Below are positions 27,938 through 37,633 of a stretch of DNA of 64,000 nt, one piece after another. The DNA lies in contig CAVRGN010000008.1 of assembly GCA_963720725.1 (NCBI GenBank), positions 124,001 through 188,000 of the forward strand. Reading direction: 5' to 3'. A program made the translations under genes and the position numbers. Below the pieces are notes generated by a model. That model searched no databases. It was not told where the DNA came from and saw nothing but the letters and a program-made list of their open reading frames with translations. Position 1 is the stretch's first letter. Each line of letters begins with the position of its first letter. The stretch comes from Benzoatithermus sp963720725 (GTDB taxonomy: Bacteria; Pseudomonadota; Alphaproteobacteria; Geminicoccales; Geminicoccaceae).

Positions 27938-29295
27938 GAGGCGCGGCCACGAACGCCAGTCCACCGGCTCTGCTCGAGTTCGAGAGCCCCTCCGCGGCGA
28001 TCATTGCGACCCGGCCTCCGCCGCTCGCCCGGATGACCAATCTGCTGGTGTTCGTGCTCGTGGTCTCCCTCCTCGTGGCGGGCGGGGTGATCCAGGTCGA
28101 CCGGATCGTGTCGGCCCGCGGCAAGCTCACGGCCGACAGTCCCAACATCCAGCTGCAGCCTTTCGACGATGCCATCATCGCGAGCATCCATGCGAAAAGG
28201 GGTGACATCGTCCGCAAGGGCCAAGTGCTGGCTCGCCTGAATCCGACCTTCAGCACGGCGAACGTCACGGCCATGAGGGACCAGGTCGAGCTTCTCAGCG
28301 CTGTGGCCGACCGGCTCCAGGCCGAGAGCGTAGGCGGCCAGTTCGCACCTGAACCGGTCAATCCGCATACGGAGCTGCAAGAGGAAATCTTCCTGCGCAG
28401 GCTCAAAGAATATGATGCTTCCATGCAAGGTTTCGACCAGCGGATCAGCCAGACGGCATCGCAGGTCGCGGGCGCCAAGTCGCAGGCCAATTTCTACCAG
28501 CAACGCCTGGGCCTCGCCGCCAAGGTGCAGGAATTGCGGCAGACGCTGCAAGATCGCCAGTATGGCAGTCTGCTCAACACGCTGCTGGCCACCGATGTCA
28601 GCCTGAGCATGGCCAGTGCGCTCGCGCATGCGGAGACCGATGGCATCCAGGCGGGGCGCCAATTGGCCGCCCAACAGGCCGAGCGCGAAGCGTTCGTCCA
28701 GCGCTGGAACGGTCAGGTCGCCCAGGACCTGGCGGATACCCGCCGCAATCTGGTGCAGGCGCAGCAGGATTTCGCCAAGGCCGATCTGCACCATGAGCTC
28801 GTCGTCCTGCGCGCTCCGCGTGACGCGATCGTTCTGTCGGTCGCCAAGGTTTCCGTGGGTTCCGTGGTCACCAGCGCCGAGCCATTGATCCAGTTGGTGC
28901 CGCTCGACGTGCCTCTTTCCGTCGAAGCGGACATCTCCGGAATCGACAGCGGCTACGTTCGTCCTGGCGACGAGGTCACCATCAAGTTCGATACGCTGCC
29001 CTATCTCCAGTATGGCAGCGGTCGCGGAGCGGTGCGCTCGATCAGTGCCGACAGCTTCAGCCCCGAAGTCTCCGTTTCGGGACATGAAGAAATGTTGCCA
29101 AATCGACCGCAGACTCTTTTCTACAAGGGCGATATCGCGCTGCAAGAGCTCACCTTGCACAATACTCCGGAAGGATTCCGCCTCGTGCCGGGCATGCCCG
29201 TGACGGCGGACGTCAAGGTCGGAGAGCGCTCGGTGCTGGCCTACTTCATCACGAAGATCCTGCCGGTCGCCTATGACAGCATGCATGAGCCGTGA
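27934..29295 (+). CDS. HlyD-family membrane fusion protein
   Basis: A 453-residue periplasmic adaptor with one membrane helix at about 34-56. Lipoyl/barrel halves flank a long coiled-coil hairpin: the first half has DDAIIASIHAKRGDIVRKGQ, the coiled coil spans about 105-290 (QLAAQQAEREAFVQRW), and the second half has LRAPRDAIVLSVAKVSVGSV. The C-terminal FRLVPGMPVTADVKVGERSV is the HlyD family ending. It links the ABC transporter to an outer-membrane TolC-type channel; none is encoded here, so a chromosomal TolC is presumably shared. Starts within the transporter stop (4-base overlap). Confidence 0.93.
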   Translation: MRGAATNASPPALLEFESPSAAIIATRPPPLARMTNLLVFVLVVSLLVAGGVIQVDRIVSARGKLTADSPNIQLQPFDDAIIASIHAKRGDIVRKGQVLARLNPTFSTANVTAMRDQVELLSAVADRLQAESVGGQFAPEPVNPHTELQEEIFLRRLKEYDASMQGFDQRISQTASQVAGAKSQANFYQQRLGLAAKVQELRQTLQDRQYGSLLNTLLATDVSLSMASALAHAETDGIQAGRQLAAQQAEREAFVQRWNGQVAQDLADTRRNLVQAQQDFAKADLHHELVVLRAPRDAIVLSVAKVSVGSVVTSAEPLIQLVPLDVPLSVEADISGIDSGYVRPGDEVTIKFDTLPYLQYGSGRGAVRSISADSFSPEVSVSGHEEMLPNRPQTLFYKGDIALQELTLHNTPEGFRLVPGMPVTADVKVGERSVLAYFITKILPVAYDSMHEP

Positions 29296-29307
29296 GGCAA
29301 AGCTACC

Positions 29308-31149
29308 ATGACCAGAACCAGCTTTATCGGCAACCTCCTCGATCGTGTCGCATCACGCTCGCCGAGTTGGGCCGTGACGCGGGCCCGGCGTCTGCTGGAG
29401 GAAGCACCGGAACGCGGATTGGCGTTGTTCGCCGCGGCGGCCGACGCGGGCAACGCGGAGGCCGCCTTCATGGTCGGCGAGCATTCGCTCGATGGCATCG
29501 GCACCGTTTGCGATCCGCTGGAGGCGGCGCGCTGGTACAGCCGGGCGGCGGAGGCCGGGCACATCGGCGCGCAGAGTCGCCTGAGCCGGCTCTATCTCTT
29601 CGGCATTCCCGAGGCGTCCGTGAAACGAAGCGCGGGCCTGTTCGAGTCGGTGTCGACCGGTGAGCCCGATTTCCATGCGGCGTTGCCCTGGGCACGACTG
29701 GCCGCGGACGCCGGTTCGCCGGACGCTCAGGCAATTCTCGGCTACATTCTTTCCTATGGGCCGGAAGACCTCCGCGATCCCGATGCTGCCTTCGGCTGGT
29801 ATCGCGCATCCGCCGCGCAGGATTGCCCTCAAGGCCGTCTCGGCTATGCGATCGCACTGTTGGCCGGCGGCGGCAATCCCGAGAACATCCTTGTCGCGCA
29901 AGACGAGCTGCATCGTGCCGCGGAATGCGGCTTGCCCACCGCCCACTATCTGCTCGGCATCAGCGCCGAGGAGGCGATCGGCGCGTCACGCGACGACGCC
30001 ATGGCCCGCTACCACCACGAGCGGGCGGCGGAGGCTGGACTGGTCGCCGCGCAAGGACGACTCGGGCTGCTGCTGATCGCAGGACGAGGCGGGCCCGTCG
30101 ATCTGGTGAACGGGGAAAGCTGGCTTCGTCGCGCCGCTCTCGGCGGCAATGCCGAGGCCGCGGCATGGCTCGGCGACCTCTATGCCCGCGGCGGCGCCTT
30201 GCCCCCGAACTACACCGAGGCGGCGAACTGGCTGCGCTGTGCCGCCGAGCAGGGGCACAGCACGTCCGCACGGTCGCTGGGCACGTTGTATCTCACGGGC
30301 GCCGGCGTCGTGCAGGATCCGGACGAGGCGGCATCATGGTTCAAGCAGGCGGCCGAAGCGGGCGATGCGAACGCACAGGCCGACCTCGCCATGCTGCTGC
30401 AGACCGGCAGAGCGGCAAGCCTGGCCAGTGAGCCGCCGGCGCTGCACGAGTGGTTCGAGCAGGCGGCCGAGGACGGCGACCCCGTGGGCGCCTTCAACTA
30501 TGCGGTGTGTCTGGCGGAAGGCGTCGGCGTGCCGCGTGACGACGAGCGGGCCGCATTCTGGCTGAAGCGCGCGGCGAGCAGCCTGGTGGACGCCCAGTAC
30601 TGGTATGGCCGCATGCTGTCCGAGGGCAGAGGTGTGGCCAGGAACGATGCCGAGGCCGCCGTCTGGCTCGGCCGGGCCGCAGCGGCGGACATGGCCGAAG
30701 CGCAGGTGGCGCTGGCCGACCTCCACCTGAAGGGTCGTGGCGTGGCGCACGATCATCAGCTGGCCAAGTCCTGGTTCCTCCGTGCCGTTCAAGCCGGGCA
30801 TACCGGCGCCATGTTCGCGCTCGGTGCGCTGCACAGCGGCGGACATGACATCAAGGTGGACTTCACCAAGGCCCGCCGCTGGTTCGCCCGTGCGGCCGAG
30901 AACGGCCACCCGATCGCGACCCTGATGCTCGCGCGCTTCTCGGCGCGTGGGGTGGGTGGACCTCGGGACGTCGCGGCAGCGCGTCGCTGCTACCAGATTG
31001 CCATTTCTCTTCGGGTTCCTGAGGCCACCCACGAGCTCGCTGCCTTCGATCGCAACGTAGCCTGGAAGCCGGCGGCTGCGACACCAAACGATGCTTCGTC
31101 CGACACCTCGTATCCGGAGCTTGAGCCGCAATTTTTGGCCGGCAGGTAG
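29308..31149 (+). CDS. Sel1-like repeat protein
   Basis: A 613-residue helical-repeat protein with about a dozen SEL1 units of about 36 residues, for example AAFMVGEHSLDGIGTVCDP, SLGTLYLTGAGVVQDPDEAA and AMFALGALHSGGHDIKVDF. No signal peptide or membrane helix, so it is predicted to be a cytoplasmic scaffold. It begins 12 bases after the HlyD gene on the same strand, so it belongs to the same transcription unit. SEL1 proteins assemble complexes; here it might organise the cargo or exporter, which is inferred only from position. Confidence 0.88.
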   Translation: MTRTSFIGNLLDRVASRSPSWAVTRARRLLEEAPERGLALFAAAADAGNAEAAFMVGEHSLDGIGTVCDPLEAARWYSRAAEAGHIGAQSRLSRLYLFGIPEASVKRSAGLFESVSTGEPDFHAALPWARLAADAGSPDAQAILGYILSYGPEDLRDPDAAFGWYRASAAQDCPQGRLGYAIALLAGGGNPENILVAQDELHRAAECGLPTAHYLLGISAEEAIGASRDDAMARYHHERAAEAGLVAAQGRLGLLLIAGRGGPVDLVNGESWLRRAALGGNAEAAAWLGDLYARGGALPPNYTEAANWLRCAAEQGHSTSARSLGTLYLTGAGVVQDPDEAASWFKQAAEAGDANAQADLAMLLQTGRAASLASEPPALHEWFEQAAEDGDPVGAFNYAVCLAEGVGVPRDDERAAFWLKRAASSLVDAQYWYGRMLSEGRGVARNDAEAAVWLGRAAAADMAEAQVALADLHLKGRGVAHDHQLAKSWFLRAVQAGHTGAMFALGALHSGGHDIKVDFTKARRWFARAAENGHPIATLMLARFSARGVGGPRDVAAARRCYQIAISLRVPEATHELAAFDRNVAWKPAAATPNDASSDTSYPELEPQFLAGR

Positions 31150-31216
31150 CATGATCGTGGGGCCGTCATGCCGCCCGTCGATGAAAGCTCTCCTCGGTGG
31201 CAACTCGAGGATCGGA

Positions 31217-32080
31217 TCAATAGCCGGCGAGTTGCCTGATGCGGAGCGGCAGTCGGCCTGGCGCATCCAGCTCGGCGCAACTCGCCTGCCAGTAGTCCAG
31301 ATAGTCCGCGAGCGGCACCCCGGTCCGGCCCGGCCAGCGGTTCAAGGCGCCGATGTCGGCGCAAATGGCGGGCTCGGCCTCCATCAGGTCGAGCATCGTG
31401 GTGACTGCGCCGGCAGCGACGTCGATGCCGCCCTCTCTCTCGAACAGGCTTTTGCGCTCCTCGAACCACGCCGCGAACCCAGTCTCCATCCCCTGGTCCG
31501 ACGCCTTGGCGCGATAGTCTCGACGGATGGACTCGCCATAGCTCCAGATCGACCGGGCATACCCATGATCGCCCGGAAAGGGCGGCGCGTCGCTCCACCT
31601 CTCCGCCATGCGGTCCAGCCCGCGGAGAGCGAACGCCTCGACCAGAGCCTCCTCGACCCACTGGCAGGGAGTGCGCGGCATCGCGTCCTGCGCCCAGCTG
31701 TTGCCGAGCACGTGACCCAGTTCATGCCCGAACTGATAGGCCAGGTTGCACCACTGGCGCGGACCGACGACCAGCGTGACCCAAGCGGTCGCGGGGAAGT
31801 CGGGATGCAGCCAGACAGCGGGGTAGCGGTCCGGTCGATCCTCGACCCAGAGTTCTTCCGGCTGTCGATCCGACAGAAGCGCCACATCGCCCAGGCAAGC
31901 CGCTCGCATGCAGTCGATGACGGCCGACACATCTGCGGATGCCGAACCGCGCCAGTCGCCCAGAAGGCGCAATTCAGCCGTCAGCAGCGTCGTGCCGGCC
32001 GGCTCGGTCCCCGTCCCGTTCCCACCATAGGGCAGCAGGACACCGGCACCGAGCAGAGAAAAGAAGGATCGCCGTTTCAT
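31217..32080 (-). CDS. Exported gluzincin-like zinc metallopeptidase, unrecognised family
   Basis: A 287-residue precursor starting at ATG 32080 (MKRRSFFSLLGAGVLLP), whose Tat/Sec-like signal carries a KRR start. It contains HELGH (H119, E120, H123), the HEXXH zinc motif, followed 18-21 residues later by WVEEALVEAF, where a glutamate (E143/E144) can be the third ligand, as in gluzincins. Preceding residues NLAYQFGHELGH are typical of active metallopeptidases. The rest (RQWCNLAY, YLDYWQASCAEL) is unfamiliar. It is convergent with the Sel1 gene and divergent from the glycosyltransferase; it could process surface proteins of the neighbouring secretion cassette, but this is speculation. Confidence 0.65.
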   Translation of the reverse strand: MKRRSFFSLLGAGVLLPYGGNGTGTEPAGTTLLTAELRLLGDWRGSASADVSAVIDCMRAACLGDVALLSDRQPEELWVEDRPDRYPAVWLHPDFPATAWVTLVVGPRQWCNLAYQFGHELGHVLGNSWAQDAMPRTPCQWVEEALVEAFALRGLDRMAERWSDAPPFPGDHGYARSIWSYGESIRRDYRAKASDQGMETGFAAWFEERKSLFEREGGIDVAAGAVTTMLDLMEAEPAICADIGALNRWPGRTGVPLADYLDYWQASCAELDAPGRLPLRIRQLAGY

Positions 32081-32165
32081 GGGGCGCCAATCGAAGTAAG
32101 CATGAGACAACCGATCCAAAATCCGCGCAGTGCCGCTGTGCGCCGGTCAACGATGGAGCCGCCAG

Positions 32166-34236
32166 ATGGATATTGAGCGAAAGCTAGTTTGTCTCAATAT
32201 GATCGTCAAGAACGAAGCCGCCGTAATCCGTCGCTGTCTTGACAGTCTCCGCGATGTGATTGACTACTGGGTCATTGTCGACACCGGATCGACCGACGGC
32301 ACCCAAGACATCATTCGCGGGCACATGCACGACGTTCCCGGCGAATTGCACGAGCGTCCATGGCAGGATTTCGCCCACAACCGCTCGGAAGCACTGATGC
32401 TCGCGCGCGGAAAATGCGACTATACGCTCATCATCGACGCCGATGACTCGCTGGAGGTCGCGAACCGCACCGCGTTCTCGGACCTTGTCGCCGACCAGTA
32501 CATGCTCAGGATCAATGATACCGGAATTGTCTACAGTCGACCGCAGCTGGTGCGCAGTGCTCTTCCTTGGCGGTATGAAGGCGTTCTGCACGAGTACCTC
32601 ACTTGCGACTTGGCTGAGCCGGCGATAGACCTACCGGGAGTTGAGATCCGACTCAATCAGGATGGCGCGCGTCGAAGGAATCCATCGACCTATCACAATG
32701 ACGCCGCTGTCTTGGAAGCAGCGATCGCGGTCGAGACCAGTCCTTTTCTACTCACACGATATCAGTTCTATCTGGCGCAAAGCTATCGTGATTCAGGCCG
32801 GCAGGCGCTGGCACTGCAACATTACGCCAAGCGGGCGGAAATGGGGCTCTGGATCGAGGAAGTATTCATGAGCCTTTACTGCGTAGCGCAATTGAAGGAA
32901 CAGCTGCACTTCGCGGATGATGAGATTGTCGACGCCTATCTGCGGGCCGCTGAAGTTCTCCCGACACGGGTGGAGGCACTGCATCGGGCCAGCCACTTCT
33001 GCCGCCAGAAAGGTCGCTTTGACGAAGGCTACCGCATCGCCAAGCGTGGGCTGGGCGTGCCGATGCCCATCGACGCATTGTTTGTCGAGCCAACGGTCTA
33101 CGAGCACGGCCTGTTGGATGAGTTTTCGCTGAATGCCTATTGGTCGGGCCGCACTCAGGAATGTCTCGATGCGTGCTTGAAGATCCTCGCCGTTGCGACA
33201 CTGGCCCCAGACGAGGTTCGGCGCGTCGTTGCCAATGCCCAGTTCGCCAGTGCGAGGCTCGTCGATGGCCAGAACGTTGCCGCGCCCGATCACGATGACT
33301 TCGTCTCGCAGCACGGTCTGATGCCGTCCCAGCCGACGGTTCCTCCCATGTCTCATCCTCCGGAGATCCTGATCGCAGTGCATGTCCATGAGATGACGGC
33401 GTCTCTTCCGATCTATCTGGAGTGCCTCGCCGCCCTGGATTATCCCAAGACCGCGGTTCATCTGCTTGTCTGCGACGGGACCCGCCAAGGCAGCGCCGAG
33501 AGACTGCTTCGCGAGTGGGCGGCCCGTTTGGCGGGCAATTATGGCGGCATCGAGTTTGCAAGCGACGTGCGGAATGATGAAACCGCAGCCAGTGGGCTCG
33601 TCGCGGCAGAACCTTTACCACGACATGGACTGGCGCGAAGCTGGGAGTTCGTTCACGACCATGCCGTCCGACCGAGGCTGCAAGTTCATCTTGGTCGCGG
33701 AGTCGGACTGCTTTATCCACGGCACCGCCCTCCGTCAGCTGGTGTCCCTGAATCTCCCCATCGTCGCACCGTTTCTGCGTTCGTTGGACGAGAACGATCT
33801 TTACTCCAACTATCATGCCGAAATCGACTCGAATGGTTACTTCCAGAATTCCCGACAATATGAGTGGATAGCTCGGCGTCTGGTCCGCGGGGTCATCCAG
33901 GTCCCTGTGGTAAAGGGTGCGTACCTTGTGCGGACCGATGGGTCTCGGGGACTCAGCTATGTCGATCATACCGATCGTCATGACTACGTCGTCTTTGCTG
34001 ATCACGCTCGCAGCGGCCATGTCGACCAGTATATCGATAATCGAGAAGTATATGGCTATACGGCTCGATCGGTCGATTCCAGCGCCGGTGGTTCCCCTGA
34101 TGTTGCTGCCATCTTGCGAAGGCTATTGGCACCTACTGCTGATGGACGATGGTTCCGCGACAAGGTGGACGCCAAGCCCGGGCGCGAATCACCCGTGATG
34201 CGGCACGGCGAATCCGAAAGGGCTCTCGCTGGTTAG
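32166..34236 (+). CDS. Family 2 glycosyltransferase with TPR-like middle and second GT-like C-terminal module, frameshifted
   Basis: The first module is a GT-A transferase: LNMIVKNEAAVIRRCLDSL, VDTGSTDGTQ and IIDADDSLE (DXD metal site). A helical TPR-like stretch follows (YLAQSYRDSGRQALALQHYA, AEVLPTRVEALHRASHFC). The C-terminal module (HLLVCDGTRQG, then FILVAESDCFI, LPIVAPFLRS, YSNYHAEIDSNGYF, GVIQVPVVKGAYLVR) resembles PLOD-type or procollagen galactosyltransferase-like domains. The frame must shift by +1 between about 33570 and 33640; each side is well conserved, so one inserted base is likely. As written the first frame ends at 33863. Start ATG 32166. It could glycosylate a surface polymer or a neighbouring protein; acceptor unknown. 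Confidence 0.75.
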
Positions 34237-34503
34237 GCAGGGCGTCTTGGTCGTGCTCTTTGTCTCTCGCCTGAGACGCCTGTGTTCCGACGCGATGGTC
34301 GACGTCAAGCAATGACCTTGGAGAAGAACGACATGCCGCCATACGCCCCTCATATCGATGCGGCGATATGTTCGTCCGACGATGTACATGCCGGTCGGCA
34401 TCCGCAGGCGGCATTGTGGCGGTGTGATGGATCGGCGCCCGCCGCATTGGCCTCATGGGTGACGAGGATCGTCCGCTTGTCCAAAGCCGGGAGGTCCTAG
34501 GGA

Positions 34504-35823
34504 ATGCGCGCGGATTTGTTCTTGGAGGCCGCCGAGCATCTTCCCCTGGTGGACTTCGAGGCGCTGGGGGAATCGGGTGGGCTGGTGATCGTGGCGCCGC
34601 ACCCGGACGATGAAAGCCTGGGGTGTGCAGGCCTGATCGCGGCCGCGCGGGCTCGCGACAGGGACGTGCGTATCGTGATCGTCAGCGACGGGGTCGGTTC
34701 GCATCCCAACTCCCTGGAGTATCCGCCCGCTCGCCTGCGCTGCCTGAGGCGGGACGAGGCGCGGGCGGCAGCGGCCGTGCTCGGGGTCCGCGACCACGAG
34801 GTCATCTTCCTCGACCTGCCGGACTGCTACGTCGAGAGCACGGGGCCTGCCGCGGCTGCAGCGATCGCTCTGATCGTCGCTGTCGCACGATCGATCGCCG
34901 CGGAGGCGCTGTTCGTGACCTGGGAACACGATCCGCACGACGATCATCGCGCCGTGCATGCCCTTGTCCACGCCGCCGCGCTCGAGCTGGCCAGTGTTCG
35001 TCTGTACGCATACCCGATCTGGGGCTGGATGCTGCCCGGGGATACGGAGGTGGGTGACGCGCCACGCGGGGTACGCCTTGACATCACCAAACACATGCAG
35101 GCCAAAGCTGACGCGATCCATTCGCACCGCTCGCAGGTCACAAGGCTCATAGCGGACGACCCTGACGGTTGCCAGCTTCCGGACGGCATGCTGGCCCGCT
35201 TTGGCCTTCCCTATGAGATTTTCCTCGAGCAATCAAATACCGCACACCGAGACCAGACCTTTCCGGTCGAGTACTTCGATCAATTGTATGCGGCAGATGA
35301 CGATCCGTGGAGCTTCGCCACGAGCGAGTATGAGAGCGCCAAATATCTGGTGACCTTGGCGGCACTGTCCAAGCAACATTATCGGGCAGCGCTGGAGGTC
35401 GGGTGCTCGATCGGCGTGTTCACGCTGCAGCTCGCGGATCGCTGTCACCATCTCCTCGCCGTGGACGCCGCCGCCGCACCGCTGGCGCAGGCTCGCCTTC
35501 GGTGCGCGGGCTTGCCTGGCGTGGAGATCAATCAGGCCTTCATTCCGAGCCAATGGCCCGATGCGGAGTTTGATCTCATCTTGCTGTCTGAAGTCATCTA
35601 CTATTTGTCATCAGATGATATTGTTCGCTTGAGCGAGCATATCGAACGTACCCTGCTCTCAGCGGGTGAAATCGTTTTGGTGAACTGGACCGGAGAAACG
35701 GGTACGGGTCTGTCCGGTGACGATGCGGTAGAACTGCTGATCCAAAACACATCGGCCTTCGCTGATGTTGTTACGCAAGAGCGAGGAAAGTCGTTCCGGC
35801 TCGACGTGCTGCGACGGTCCTAG
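34504..35823 (+). CDS. PIG-L deacetylase fused to a SAM-dependent methyltransferase
   Basis: A 439-residue bifunctional protein. Residues about 25-240: PIG-L/LmbE zinc deacetylase with APHPDDESLG (H33, D35, D36) and the distal WEHDPHDDH. Residues about 260-439: class I methyltransferase with motif I ALEVGCSIGVFTLQ and the later DLILLSEVIYYL, resembling NodS-like N-methyltransferases. Such enzymes remove N-acetyl groups from amino sugars and then methylate the product; the fusion makes a sequential reaction plausible. It follows the glycosyltransferase on the same strand after 267 bases. Start ATG 34504. Probably part of a surface glycan or lipo-oligosaccharide pathway. Confidence 0.85.
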   Translation: MRADLFLEAAEHLPLVDFEALGESGGLVIVAPHPDDESLGCAGLIAAARARDRDVRIVIVSDGVGSHPNSLEYPPARLRCLRRDEARAAAAVLGVRDHEVIFLDLPDCYVESTGPAAAAAIALIVAVARSIAAEALFVTWEHDPHDDHRAVHALVHAAALELASVRLYAYPIWGWMLPGDTEVGDAPRGVRLDITKHMQAKADAIHSHRSQVTRLIADDPDGCQLPDGMLARFGLPYEIFLEQSNTAHRDQTFPVEYFDQLYAADDDPWSFATSEYESAKYLVTLAALSKQHYRAALEVGCSIGVFTLQLADRCHHLLAVDAAAAPLAQARLRCAGLPGVEINQAFIPSQWPDAEFDLILLSEVIYYLSSDDIVRLSEHIERTLLSAGEIVLVNWTGETGTGLSGDDAVELLIQNTSAFADVVTQERGKSFRLDVLRRS

Positions 35824-35992
35824 AGCATGCTCCGACCTGACTGAATTGGCAGAGATCATAGGGGCTTAGGGATGTGATCCCTATGTCGAGCAGGTGCCGG
35901 CACCCGGGCTGCAGCCAGGCGGCAAGGTGATCCAGGACAGTCGCGGCAGCCACAAGGCGAGATCAGGACGCTCGACCATCGAAGGTGAATCG

Positions 35993-36721
35993 TCAGCTCG
36001 GATCATCACGCTGTTGCGTCGCGGCGCGCGAGTGGCCGGCGAGAAGGCGCAGTCGGGACAGGTCGTGGAAGGTCACTTGGCCATCGCGAAACGTGACCAG
36101 CCCGTGCTCGCGCAGATGGCGCAGGATCCGGTTGACGTGGATTGCGGTCAGCCCGACCGCATCGGCCAGAAGATATTGGTTCAAGGGGCAGGCAAACTGC
36201 GCCTCGGAACCCAGCCCGGCAAGCTGGAGGCGCAGCCCAAGTTCGACCAGGAAGTGGGCGATGCGGACCATGGCGCTTCGCCTCCCGCAATTCACCAGAT
36301 GCTCGACCACCATGGCCTCGTCGCGCGAGACCGCCCACAGCAAGGCCACACCCAGTCGCGGCTGCTGCTCGAATGCCGCCACCAGTTGCCGAGCCGATAT
36401 CTCCGCCACCGTCACGTCGGTGATCGTGGCGAAACTGTGGTCGGACGCATGAAGCAATACGCTGCGGAGGCCGATGATGTCGCCCGGAATTGGGAAATCG
36501 ATCACCTGCCGGCCGCCGTCGGGCAGCAGCTTGTATGAGCAGGCCCAGCCAGTCTCGAGGATGAAGGCGTGGTGACCGATCTGGTGCTCGTGCACGAGTT
36601 CGGTGTCGGCGGCCACGCAGCGACGACGAGCCTCCAAACCCCTGAGAAGCTCGATCTCCTCGCCACCCAATGGCAGATAGTGCGTTAGCTTTCGGGTAAG
36701 TGCACTGCAAAATACCGCCAT
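35993..36721 (-). CDS. Crp/Fnr-family transcriptional regulator
   Basis: A 242-residue protein with a cyclic-nucleotide-binding-like beta roll (ELVHEHQIGHHAFILETGWA, DFPIPGDIIGLRSVL) and a C-terminal winged HTH (LLADAVGLTAIHVNRILRHL, REHGLVTFRDGQVTFHDL). It lacks the N-terminal four-cysteine cluster of oxygen-sensing FNR, so it is of the general Rhizobiales/Rhodospirillales Crp-like type. ATG 36721 (MAVFCSALTRKL) is preferred over 36799 because it begins at the family-typical position. Divergent from the small gene at 36905. Confidence 0.87.
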   Translation of the reverse strand: MAVFCSALTRKLTHYLPLGGEEIELLRGLEARRRCVAADTELVHEHQIGHHAFILETGWACSYKLLPDGGRQVIDFPIPGDIIGLRSVLLHASDHSFATITDVTVAEISARQLVAAFEQQPRLGVALLWAVSRDEAMVVEHLVNCGRRSAMVRIAHFLVELGLRLQLAGLGSEAQFACPLNQYLLADAVGLTAIHVNRILRHLREHGLVTFRDGQVTFHDLSRLRLLAGHSRAATQQRDDPS

Positions 36722-36904
36722 GTTATCAAAGCTCTTCAGCAAATCAGCAACTTGGTTGAAGCTGAGTTGATCAGACGGACAACAAAATGACCGTAGCATG
36801 CTGCCTTAGATTAGTCTGCCTGTTTATCAAGGCTGCTACATCAGCCGCTAGAAAAATTCGCCTGCTGCCGCATGAGCATCGAAAATGCTTAAAGGGATGA
36901 GGCC

Positions 36905-37141
36905 ATGGACCCGAAGACCGATGCCGCGGGGCTCGCGGCGCTCGCCATCTGTGAGTCGCTCCTTCTATCGCTCACGGAGAGCAAGGCCCTCGCTGCGGGG
37001 GAGGCTCGATCGATCCTCGAGGACGCCGCTGCCACACACCGCAATGCGATCCCATTGAGCGCGGACGGGGCCCGCCACGATGCAGCCGCCGCCGTCATCG
37101 AACTCATTTTGGCGGGGGGCAACTCTGTACGTTTCATGTGA
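36905..37141 (+). CDS. Conserved small alphaproteobacterial protein
   Basis: A 78-residue helical protein (MDPKTDAAGLAALAICESLL, LTESKALAAGEARSILEDAA) with a good AAGGGATGA region before the ATG. Similar small proteins are common in Rhodospirillales and Rhizobiales and have no known function. A short hairpin, AGCAT/ATGCT at 36875-36889, lies just upstream. Divergent from the Crp/Fnr gene. Confidence 0.75.
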   Translation: MDPKTDAAGLAALAICESLLLSLTESKALAAGEARSILEDAAATHRNAIPLSADGARHDAAAAVIELILAGGNSVRFM

Positions 37142-37633
37142 GCGCGGACAGGCGCGGGCAAGCACCTGGTGCCACGTCCGGAATAGCGCCCTCGGGGGTG
37201 GTTCATTTTCGCGACGAGAGGCGGCGCGCCGGCGAGACGCGGGCCACAGGTCACGACCCGGCGGAGCTGGGTCCGGTCCAGGTCGGTCGTACGGCGCGAC
37301 GTTTCGAGGCGCGTCCGAAGCTGCTCGATGCTCTTGGCCAGCGCGCTCACGCCGCCACCCCCGGCCCACTTGACCGGCCCGCCGGACTCGTGGGTCGGGC
37401 CCGGGAGGATAGCTGGCCGCCATTGGTGCGCAGCTCGAGCAGCAAGAAGCGGTCGGCCGAAACCATGAACGCGACCCGCTTCGGCAGAGCCCAAGCTGCG
37501 CCGCACCCTCTGCGGCAACCGCAAGATCAATTCGCGGTCCGTGTTTGCGCGCCGATCATGACCGACCGGACGCACAGGTTTTGCAACCTCGGCCGTCTCT
37601 CCGCGTTTGACGGCGGGTTCGGGGGAAATATCG
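37142..37633. other. 492-base stretch without a supported gene
   Basis: Several frames are open on both strands, but none has family-like sequence. A minus-strand run (SALAKSIEQLRTRLETSRRT) looks helical but lacks a credible start or conserved motif. The ribosome-binding site of the next gene (GGGGGAA) lies at 37621-37627. Confidence 0.4.

Noticed and set aside
34312..34500. 62-codon open frame before the PIG-L fusion gene
   Set aside because: Starts MTLEKNDMPPYAPHID and ends just before the next ATG, but no conserved motif or good ribosome-binding site is visible; it may be a remnant.
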